Below are positions 1 to 9,000 of a stretch of 64,000 nt of DNA, one piece after another. The stretch comes from Ulva prolifera. Lineage: Eukaryota; Chlorophyta; Ulvophyceae; Ulvales; Ulvaceae. The position numbers and the translations under genes were made by a program. Every line of letters starts with the position of its first letter. Position 1 is the first letter of the stretch. Under the pieces are notes generated by a model, which saw only the letters and a list, made by a program, of their open reading frames with translations, did no database searches and was not told the origin of the DNA. The DNA lies in the NCBI GenBank assembly GCA_023078555.1, contig CM041202.1, positions 4,815,522-4,879,521 on the forward strand. The letters run 5' to 3'.

Positions 1-1250
1 TTGCCCAGCGACGTCTCAAATGGCCTCAAATGGTGCCCAGCGTATGCCCATCGTGCTCAGTGGGCAGAGAGCACTCGAAAAACACTAGAATATGATGCCT
101 TGCTGTTCCACTGTCTGCCGACTCCACTTGTGTCACCGTGCGGTGTTCGCGTCCGACCAGCACCATGGCGGGCGTGAATACTAGCGAGTCGAATCCCAAC
201 GAGTACCATGATTCCGACGAGCTTACCGGACTATTAGCAAATATGCAGCTTCCTTGTGTGGTGAACAAAGAGCAGGTGGATGACGTGCTCCTTGCTGAGA
301 GACTCGAAACATCGCGGCAGCTCCGGTGTTGTGAGCTTCATCTTAAGATAGCATTGTTGTCAGACTACCTACTTTGAATCCTGTCCATACAGTACTGAGT
401 GAACCTCCGGATCAGTCAATGTAGCATGATACACTGCATTTCAGTGATCCTTTGCCCCTTGAGATCGCAGGGACAGCAGCACCGCCGACCAGATATATTC
501 TTCAGAAGCGATCAGGGTGTTCTCTTGAAATGTACATGCCTATCATCAGCATGGACTGCAAGCAGGCACCATTCTACAAAATGGGAGGCTTGCGTAGGCA
601 CGTCATTGTTCACTTGAATCCACACGAACATGCAGTAGATCCACGCACAGTGGTACAGCCTGCCATGGTCCTAAACATGCCCGATCTGCTGACGAGGGCG
701 ATACACTGCATTCCAGTGGTACGGAGTCACACATGTATGCAACCAGGTCGTCACACGTGAGCTGGATGGAAGGACAAGCGTCACACATGCTATGAGGACA
801 TGCCAATCAGATGTGCTGCAGAGTCTGTGCTTGGCTCTGTCGTGATCAACTGTTGACAACGCCCAGCGCTATGGAGTACAAAATGCAACAGCCAACCTGC
901 CCCCCAGCCAGAGCAACAGAGCGCAAGCAACAGTATCGCCAGACCCGAAAAGCCATCTCAAATACCTCCGGTGATTATTCTGTGCATACCAGCTTCTAGC
1001 GACGCGGTCGATGGCGTCCCAGGGAAGCAAACATGGCAGAGCATGCACTGTGCCGCTCGCAGCAACACAACAGACGATTTATAACGCATCAGGATGCACA
1101 ACAGGCATATTAGGGTGTTCCAAAGCCATTGGGCATGCTTCCGGTGCCGCTGGGCGCGTTCTCGCGATCGCTGGGCACAATGGGGCCTTTTGCCCAGCCA
1201 TGCACGCGGATTTCGCGCGAAAGGTCGATTTCGCCCAGCGACTTAAAACA
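1..1250. repeat. Flank with clustered GCCCAGCG / CGCTGGGC motifs
   Basis: The 8-mer GCCCAGCG occurs at 3-10, 35-42, 861-868 and 1233-1240, and its reverse complement CGCTGGGC at 1148-1155 and 1169-1176. This is far more than chance for 1.25 kb. The outer copies both extend to GCCCAGCGAC. Clustered short motifs near the ends of a segment resemble subterminal repeats of a non-autonomous DNA transposon, but no terminal inverted repeat or target duplication could be established because the left end may lie outside the window. No convincing coding region was seen; the short open frames here have no recognisable domains. Confidence 0.3.
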
Positions 1251-1859
1251 TAGATACAGCAGCATTTATGAGGTTACTGTGAGTGCATAGACGTTCCCAG
1301 CGCTGTCTGGAGCTTTCTGAGGTGCTCGCGGTTCAATTGGACGTGCATGAGGCCCGAGTGCCGACCCCCCTCTTCAGGCGTCGCAGGGCGCCTTCTCTTC
1401 CACGTCGAGGTCATGCTCTAACAAGGAGTCCTCATAAATTAAAACCCTGCCACATTGCTTTTTTTCTGTGCTTCGCGGGCGGGTTCTTTTGCTGCGCTCC
1501 TAGTCGCTTCACGGACAGAGCCACCGGGACTGCAACGTGCAGCCACAAGGCGCTGGGCTGTATGACCACTGTCGTTACAGCGCTCGGAACTTCCACAGCG
1601 CAGCTCAAAATACAGACAAATGAGCCATAAAACAAAGCTAATTAATCAGATGCCAATATCTACTGCGAATCGTGTTCGCATGCCTGCGGCGCACAGGAGC
1701 AGAGCGCCACAGTAGCGTCACGAATACAATGGACGAGGAGTCAGGAGTGAGACTGCAGAAGGGGAGGCTCTTGAGGCTCCTGAGGCTGGTGTCAAATCGA
1801 GCGACTGTCTCCTCATTGTGCACTGCGTTCCTGTTCCATCATTTTTTTTGTGTGACCGG
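1251..1859. other. Flank with no recognised gene
   Basis: Open frames of about 60-115 codons exist on both strands but show no family motif and no consistent coding pattern. The last five bases (1855-1859, ACCGG) are the left copy of the target-site duplication of element A and match 27611-27615, so before the insertion this flank was continuous with 27616 onward. Confidence 0.4.
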
Positions 1860-2144
1860 TGAACTGTCTGCCATCGGGAGGACTCCCGTAGCCACTGCCC
1901 ATGTGTGGCTACACGGGTGCAGCCTGCACCGGAGTCCTCGGTTTCATGCAGTAGTACCGCCCTGACCTGCCCAGGGGTGCCGCCCGGTACATGAGCTATA
2001 GCTATGCCTCAGTGTAGCTGTCTCGTTGTTGTTGTGTCCCCGAATCCCGCGTGTAACTTGAGAAGCCCGAATACCCGTCCCCGTGCCTGTCCACCCGTGT
2101 CTGTCTGTCTGTCTGTTTGTTCATGCTCTTGCCCCTGCTGTCCA
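1860..2144 (+). repeat. 5' LTR of element A
   Basis: This copy matches 27326-27610 over 285 bp with four substitutions. It starts TGAACTGTCTGCC and ends GCTGTCCA. It contains a short TCTG microsatellite near 2098-2118. The flanking 5-mer ACCGG is duplicated after the 3' LTR. Confidence 0.95.
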
Positions 2145-2146
2145 TA

Positions 2147-2160
2147 TGGTGTCGGTGACC
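2147..2160 (+). promoter_or_regulatory. Primer-binding site of element A
   Basis: TGGTGTCGGTGACC lies two bases after the 5' LTR. It is a one-base variant of the TGGTATCGGTGA found at the same place in copia-2 and, as GGTATCGGTGA, in gypsy B, C and the miniature element. It begins TGG, the complement of a tRNA CCA end. A methionine tRNA primer is likely by analogy, but the tRNA itself is not in the window. Confidence 0.6.
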
Positions 2161-2187
2161 GTCAAGATCCCTTGTCAATAGTGGTAT

Positions 2188-2827
2188 ATGCCAGAGGACC
2201 TCCAGGAGGTTCTGAGCCGACTTCGTGCGTTCGTCGAAGCGCACCCGAGGACGACGCTACCGAGTACGCTTGGTATTCCCCGCGACCAGCTACTCCAGGT
2301 GCTACAAACGCCCATGGCTGATCAACAGCTAGTGGATCAACTGCGTGATCAAGTTGCTGCATTGACTTCACAACTGTCCACACTTGCACAACAAGTGTCC
2401 GCGCAGTCCGTACCGTCCGCGCCCGGGGCTAGCACCCAACCGGGTGCCACGCCCACGTTGAACGCGAATTGGATTAGAGATGTTGAAAAGTTCAATGGCG
2501 ACGGCTACGAAGCCGCTAGAGAATTTGTCCGCAGCACCAAGAGTGCTCTGGTGTACGCCCCGTCGGGCATTGACGGGCACAAGCTCGCTCTCTCGCTTAG
2601 TAACAAGCTTACGGGCCCCGCGTCCGTGTGGTACGAGCAGTACTCTGCCACAAAGCCGAACCACAATCTCGACGAGTTCATTGAGGACTTCAAAGCGCGA
2701 TTCATTAGTGGTCGCAAAGCACAGGCTGCATTACGTGATTCGTTCTATGATGTCAGCAAGTACACAGGGTCATTCGATGACCAGTACCGCCGCATGTGCG
2801 AGCTTCTGTCCAATCTTGAAGACCCTC
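2188..2827 (+). CDS. Gag of element A, N-terminal part
   Basis: This is the first 213 codons of a Gypsy-type Gag, cut by insertion of element B at codon level. It starts at ATG 2188. A helical N-terminal segment with a Q/L-rich stretch (about residues 50-75) is followed by the retrotransposon Gag core, with the typical W-Y-E-Q and E-F-I-x-x-F-K-x-R-F patterns at about residues 150-175. Removing element B and one copy of CCCTC joins it in frame to 12723, giving ..EDPPKEVDK... The capsid-like core drives particle assembly in this family. Confidence 0.85.
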
Positions 2828-3683
2828 TGTTGTGAGATACATCTCACTAGGCGCATGCTGGCGCGGCACACCTATAGACACCTAAGGCTGCAGCGCAGAC
2901 CACAACATGTGTCCTCGTAACTTGGACTGGCGTCTGTACAACGCCACTTATACATTATATACCACGTTAATTATTATTATGCATATATGTGCACGCAATT
3001 TCTGTACAGCGTCCTGTACACTCGAATCACAATGATACGTGTATGCCTGACACCTTACTGGACGTGGCTACGAGTGCACCAACTCGGCCAGCTTACGCAG
3101 CTATGCTTAGTTGGCACTGTATTATATCGGATTACCTGGACCAGCGCATTAGCGGTCATGTCCTACCCAAGTTAGATTGGTATCTTACAGACCGGTTCGC
3201 ATGCAGACCTCCCATGTGTATTTGTGAACTCACGCATGTTACGCGGCAGCCTTGGGGCTTCGCATGCATGCCCGCTGTTAGCAGGCACGGCTCCCACATC
3301 GAACACGAAATCAGTGTGCGATCAGCCTTCAGGCTCCGAAGGCCACATGCTTACTTTCTCCCGCAGTTACTCGGGATCTGGGGTCTGCGCTCTGCGCGAT
3401 CCGGCGAGGCCAGCTCTGACAGGGGGATCGACCTGGGCGCACACACCATCGGTATTTATACCGAGCGCTTGCTGGGACCAGGCACGTTTTTACAGTGATC
3501 TGGTTGGGGCGCCACCCATTCGTGCATCACATTGTATTGAATTCTTGCCTCTTTTCGCATCTGTCTGTTCTATTTCTGTCTGCCTGTACAGCCTTCGTGC
3601 TGCGGCGTTTAGCCCATTTTATTCAGCTGTCCTCGCGCAGCACCGTAGGTCCGTTCCGCCCCGGCGACTCAGAGACCTCTACA
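2828..3683 (+). repeat. 5' LTR of element B
   Basis: It begins TGTTGTGAGAT and ends CCTCTACA. Its 5' tip contains the inverted repeat GTGAGAT-AC-ATCTCAC (2832-2847). Short open frames inside it are repeated in the 3' LTR and are not genes. Confidence 0.95.
3431..3515 (+). promoter_or_regulatory. Probable core promoter of element B LTR
   Basis: An ACCTGGGCGCA block (from 3431) is followed by the TATA-like TATTTATA at 3453-3460, a GCTTGCTGGG block and then TTGGGGCGC near 3504-3513. The same ordered blocks occur in the LTRs of H (30325-30400) and C (16965-17030), although the rest of those LTRs is unalike. Conservation of order and spacing is what suggests a core promoter; the transcription start is not mapped. 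Confidence 0.55.
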
Positions 3684-3697
3684 GGTATCGGTGAATT
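3684..3697 (+). promoter_or_regulatory. Primer-binding site of element B
   Basis: GGTATCGGTGAATT directly follows the LTR, whose final A replaces the T expected for a full CCA complement. The same core is used by element C (17144), the miniature element (46306) and copia-2 (50366, with the leading T), implying a common tRNA primer. Confidence 0.65.
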
Positions 3698-3735
3698 CAA
3701 GATCTCTGTCCTGATTATTCTTTTATTACTTGCAG

Positions 3736-6048
3736 ATGGCCAGCGAATTAGCTGCCCAAGCCATGGAGGACCCGGTTACGTGGGAATCCGCTCGTGAGTC
3801 GATCGTTACATGTGTCGATTCGAATTTTTCTTTAGAACAATGTCAGAATCCTGGCCTTGCTAGCTTCCCTCAGGAAGACTCAGACTTTATTCGACGTCTG
3901 TTTAGCATGCTGCTGTGGCTGCAAAACGTTATGGTGAATTGTGCTGCTGACTTTGACAAGCCGGCGTTCATGGCTGTGTGCTGGGATGCCAGACAGATTT
4001 TCTTAGAGTCTGACCTGCCGGATGACGAGGTACCCTTCCGACCTCTGGAGAAGAAGGTGTCTTCGGAAGCTGTTAAGCGTGCCCTTAAGGCGCCGGGTGG
4101 ATTTTTGTGCGCGGCTGATTGGGGCCCCGTGGACGGCCCCGTGCGCAACTTGCTTAGCCCGGCGGCCATGACATTGTTGGTCTGGCTCGGGCCTAGGTTC
4201 GCCAAGCCCCTGCTTGATCTGACTTTTGCTTTCTCCACCAATTACAAGTCGTTTACGCTTGCCATGTTGGCATGCCCTGTCCGTACCGACTTGTTAGGAC
4301 TGCTTGGCGTCAGGGAGCGGACTACGAAGTTACGTACCACGCCCGCTGTTAACAGCCATGGCGCTGCACTAATTAAGCTTGTGAAAGCCTCGGAGCCAAA
4401 AGTTTTTAATATTGTGCACGCAGTATGGCATGCGTTTACTAGTGCACGTTATTGTCTCAAAAGCGTGTCTGAAGTGTTCCCAACGGTCCACGTTTCGGAG
4501 ATTACCAAGGCGGAGGCACAACAGTATCGGGACTGCTCGGCAAGCGTCACCACCCAGGTGCAGTCAATCTTACCCATCCATTCATCACTGCCTGAGAGTA
4601 ACCCGAATTTTCTTGATGACAGCTCAAATACGTGGTTTCGTAGTGCTCAATATACATTTTCGTCGGTTCACATGCCCACAGCAGCCGCGTTGCGCGGCGA
4701 TCCCTTATCCGAATTACGCTGGCACAAGTACCAAAGCGACGTTTTGCATGCACGCGCGAATTGTTTGCAACTATCAGAGAAGCAAGTCATACAACATCTG
4801 ACCACCACTTTTTCTCGCACTGACCAACATGTTACGGTTGCGCAAGAAGCTGCTCTGAACCCTGAATGCACTGTCCGACAGTGGTTAGAAGTGATTAGAG
4901 ACTTTTACTTCACCAGCGGTCAGTTCAGACATAATATTGAACACGCGTGGCAGCGCTATGACGCGGCCGACTCTGCTGATTTTAATGAGCTTATGCACCA
5001 CATCAAAACTTACTATCGATTAATTTTCCTGGATTACACGCACATGCAAGGCAAGCAGTGCAAAGTGGATTTTGCTTGCATTTTGTTTACAAAACTGCAG
5101 CGTCTAATGCAGCCCACCTGCAAATCGACATTAGCTGATACCTTGCGCATGTTCTTACCCATGTCAACTTTACTAGAGAAATTTAACTTAGAGTTGAAGC
5201 CGTTAGTGGGCTTGAGTACGTTTCAAGCGGACGCGACCGCTGTTAAATTCATTACGTGGGCTGTTTCACAGCTTCAACAAGTCCGCGAGTCGGCCAACAC
5301 GGTCAAACGTTACACAGGTGATGCGCCTGATAGCAGGATCGATTATGCTATGTTAGTCTCCAAGCGCAAATCACAGGCACCTGGCACTCACGAACCCAAG
5401 CAGCAAGCCGCGGCCGCGATCTTACCTGGCCCACCGGCTAACAACCGCAATGGTTTGCAGAAACGCGCGGCTCCCTCAGGTCCCCTACCAGGCACCAGGC
5501 AGCCACTTATCCCTCAACTTAAAGAGCAGGCTAACTCAACGGACGAGGATACGTTTAGGCCATGGCTGCAAGGGTTTGTTCAAAACCCTGTGGTGCCGGC
5601 TGACCTGCGCAAGGCACTTAGCCTTGAGTTGGAAGGTGGCCCTACTTCGGTCCATGGCGCATTAGCTGCGGCAACGCACCCACTGCCTCCAGGAATTGAG
5701 CCTACATTTATGGTTACGGCAACACGCATGCTGCGCATGCATTATCTGTACCCGTTCAAGCAGTGTTGGTTATGCCCGTCGGCTAGGAACAATGCCAACC
5801 CCCAAGCTGGCCATCATCAGGTTGACCACTGCCCCACTTTTCTTTCACTTGTACCGCAGGCGTCTCGTGACGCATTCTTCGGGGAGGCTTTTAACAGGCG
5901 GCGCCACCTCACCCCGCTGCCCCAGCGCTACAACCCGGCCCGGCACCGCGATCGCGACAACAAGAGGGACCGGTGCGAACCCAACCGAAGAGGCTCTGAT
6001 ACTCAGGCCAAACGGTCACGCCCCGACCATCATCACCATGTCCGCTGA
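3736..6048 (+). CDS. Gag-like protein of element B (770 aa), ends in a leaky UGA
   Basis: This is the structural protein of the readthrough-family Gypsy elements. The start ATG 3736 is preceded directly by a pyrimidine tract and TGCAG that looks like a splice acceptor. The N-terminal half is conserved with C (17167) and H (30621) but matches no Gag domain I can name, including the W-G-P-(x)-G-P-x-R-[ND]-L-L-S block. A second conserved block reads T-W-F-R-[ST]-A-x-Y-x-F, followed by F-x-N-G-Q-F-R-H-N-I-E. Near the C-terminus (5764-5832) lies a widened zinc knuckle, C-x2-C-x13-H-x4-C. The C-terminus is basic and His-rich. The frame ends at TGA 6046-6048 but continues open into pol. It is about twice the usual length of Gypsy Gag. 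Confidence 0.85.
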   Translation: MASELAAQAMEDPVTWESARESIVTCVDSNFSLEQCQNPGLASFPQEDSDFIRRLFSMLLWLQNVMVNCAADFDKPAFMAVCWDARQIFLESDLPDDEVPFRPLEKKVSSEAVKRALKAPGGFLCAADWGPVDGPVRNLLSPAAMTLLVWLGPRFAKPLLDLTFAFSTNYKSFTLAMLACPVRTDLLGLLGVRERTTKLRTTPAVNSHGAALIKLVKASEPKVFNIVHAVWHAFTSARYCLKSVSEVFPTVHVSEITKAEAQQYRDCSASVTTQVQSILPIHSSLPESNPNFLDDSSNTWFRSAQYTFSSVHMPTAAALRGDPLSELRWHKYQSDVLHARANCLQLSEKQVIQHLTTTFSRTDQHVTVAQEAALNPECTVRQWLEVIRDFYFTSGQFRHNIEHAWQRYDAADSADFNELMHHIKTYYRLIFLDYTHMQGKQCKVDFACILFTKLQRLMQPTCKSTLADTLRMFLPMSTLLEKFNLELKPLVGLSTFQADATAVKFITWAVSQLQQVRESANTVKRYTGDAPDSRIDYAMLVSKRKSQAPGTHEPKQQAAAAILPGPPANNRNGLQKRAAPSGPLPGTRQPLIPQLKEQANSTDEDTFRPWLQGFVQNPVVPADLRKALSLELEGGPTSVHGALAAATHPLPPGIEPTFMVTATRMLRMHYLYPFKQCWLCPSARNNANPQAGHHQVDHCPTFLSLVPQASRDAFFGEAFNRRRHLTPLPQRYNPARHRDRDNKRDRCEPNRRGSDTQAKRSRPDHHHHVR

Positions 6049-6096
6049 GAAGCTGGCAAGCCATCCATTGCGTGCCCACAATGGGCGGCTGAGCCT
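6040..6096 (+). promoter_or_regulatory. UGA readthrough site with downstream stem-loop (element B)
   Basis: The context is CGC-TGA-GAA. After the stop the same frame encodes EAGKPSIACPQWAAEP, which aligns residue for residue with C and H. Six-bp arms CCATTG (6065-6070) and CAATGG (6079-6084) enclose the loop CGTGCCCA, with an outer GCC (6060-6062)/GGC (6087-6089) pairing. Readthrough is inferred from protein-level conservation across the stop. Confidence 0.7.
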
Positions 6097-9000
6097 TACA
6101 ATCTGGCACGAAAGTTAATACCGTTGAACGCGACTTGTTTCAACTCCGCATTTATGTCTGGGTCCCTGTCCTTGTTTGATCTACATGACCTTAAAGAAAA
6201 TATTATAGTGACTCTTCCATGCACAGACGCGGCGCAGGCTGCAGTTCGCCACATGCACACCATCAACATGCATGAACACAACATTACCGTCGTTATCCCC
6301 GCGCGAATTTTTGACTCGTCAGCATTTGTTCCGTTTTTACGTCAGCACTCCCCGTCCATGGTTGACGAGGCACGGCATTTGCTGGAGTATATGTCAGGCA
6401 ACCCTGTTCCAGGACACCAAAAGTACCACATATGCACAATGATCACGAATCAGCGTGTGTCAATTTTGCCAACGAAGAAAGCTGCAGCGGCGGTGTTGGC
6501 ACAGCAAGCGAGTTTCGTTGATCTTATATGCACGATGCCCACGCGCATTCACAACCACTTCGCCAGGGCGTTGGTGGACACGGCAGCAAACCATAGCATG
6601 ATCACTCGCGGTTTTTTGGAGCGCCATAACATCCCCTTTCTATCTACACACAGCGTAACGGTTGGAATTTCAGCATCGGAGGCACCATGCATAGGGTCTG
6701 TCTTGTTAAGTGCGCGGGTAGGACGACGGATCATTACAGTGAAATTCACAGTAGTGGACTCGCTGCCCGCGGCAGCGGATTCATTCCATCCGAACGAGGC
6801 ACTATTTGCACTTGATGTGATATCAGCCGTCAACATGTCCATCACTTTTAAACATCCGCGCATTGTTATTCATGTCCCACCAGTAAAACATGGACGCAAG
6901 AAGACGGGACAGCCCTACTTCCATGTCATTCACGCCAGCCACGCGCAAGTCACAACGGAATCCAGCCCACAGGAAGATTTCTTAATATCGCAACGTGAAT
7001 TGAAGAGTCTCACAAACAGGGCGAGGCGCGGTCAGCAGCCACTGTTTGTGGCACACATTAAATCCTCACATGCAGCAACAACAAATGTTAGTTGTGCCAG
7101 CACAAAACGAACCGGATACCTATCACGACAAAATGCTCCTGCACATGTCCCACAGGACACATCATGTATCCCTGCTTGCATTAAAGCGGTTGTGGACAAA
7201 CATCAAGCGCCTGGAGGCACGTTAGGGCCGCCACCCCCCAACACATCTGCATCCGGATTTGAAATGGACATTGACTTGTTGCCAGGCGCTAGGCCCAGAG
7301 CGGCGCGCCAGTATAGATTGACACCGAGGGAACAACTGGAACTGGAAAAGCAGCTTAATCATTTAATCTCCATGGGGTGGGTGCAACCCTCTGTTTCTCC
7401 TTGGGCTAGCTGTGTCCTTTTTGCCCCCAAACCTGGCGGCAAGTTGAGACTTTGCATTGACTATCGGTATCTGAACGAGCACACAATTAAGAACACATAC
7501 CCATTGCCACGCATCGACACGCTGCTAGACCAGCTGCAAGGGCACAAATACTTCTCAGCATTGGATTTGCAATCTGGCTATCACCAAATTCGTCTCTCGG
7601 AGTCAGCTGGCCCTAAAACCGCTTTTAGAACACCGGATGGCCTGTATGAGTGGAAGGTTATGCCGTTCGGCTTGTCCAACGCACCCTCGGTGTTTCAGCA
7701 CGCAATGAATGTTGTCTTGAAAGGACTTATAGGTAAGATTTGTCTTGCTTATCTCGACGATATTGTGGTTTTGGCACGATCGGAATCTGAACATGCGACG
7801 AACTTGAATCTCGTGTTAACCCGCTTAGCAGAGCATAACTTCTACTGCAACATGGATAAATGCCAATTTGCGCTGCAAGAGATTAAGTACCTAGGACATG
7901 TTGTCACGGCGGACACAGTCCAGCCGGACCCATATAAAGTTCAGGTGCTACAAGATTGGCCGGTTACAGACTTGCAAAAATCGACAAACAATATTAGATC
8001 GTTTCTCGGATTAGCGGGTTACTTCAGGAGGTTTATTCCGAAGTTCCCGACCTTGGCCGCGCCTTTGTTGCAGCGTATCAGCTCCAAGGAGCAGTTACCT
8101 TGGACGCTACAATGCGAACAGGCATTTACAAACATTAAACAATCTCTGGTCAACGCTACAGTTATGCGCCACCCGGATCTTAACAAATCATTTCACATCT
8201 ATACTGACGCATCAGATTATGCTTATGGTGCTGTGCTGACTCAGGAACATGAGGATACTCTCTGTCCTGTTGCGTGGATTGGCCGTAAATTGAATAAGGC
8301 TGAAGAAAATTATTATACACTAGAAAAAGAGCTTGGAGCGATTGTTTTTGCTTACCGCCAATGGCGATGTTATCTGGAAAACAATCACACAGTGTTTATT
8401 CACTCTGACCACAACCCCCTTAGATTTCTACAAACTCAAAAGAAGCTCACCGGCAAACATGCCAGGTGGCTCGAGTCTCTGTCCCGTATTGACTGGAAAA
8501 TTACTTACATTCCAGGGGACAAGAATGTTGTGGCCGATGCTGTTAGCAGAGCAACTCACTTGCCTAGCACGGAAATCACGTTGCATGACGGCCACACGCT
8601 GGCCGCAGAACGGCCTCACGAACCTTACCGAGCATTAGCACTGACAAGCCTTCTAGTGCGCAGGTCCACCGGCCCCGCACCGGATTTATCGGAGGCATTC
8701 CCTGCACTACCATTGTCACAGGCTCCATCACATGGCACGGCACTTATGGAGTCCCGCAGGGTTACCCCGTCGGCTTGGCAGTCTGCTCCACTTCCGGCCG
8801 CCACGAATTTATTCTCCCGCACAACACGGGGACAGCAGTTAACCTGGGCGCTGCAGCAGCTCAGCCGCCAGCCAAGCAACCCCGCTTACTCAGTCGTGCA
8901 GAGAATACTGGACCAGAGCAACCGCTCGCTACCGGCCACGACTCCGCGGCGGCCCCGGTCACAACCCCCGTTACAGGCTGCGCCCTCAACACGGCGCAGC

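Noticed and set aside
2989-3694. Open frames inside the B LTRs, repeated at 12023-12839
   Set aside because: They occur identically in both LTRs, overlap promoter signals and have no domain; they are LTR sequence rather than genes.
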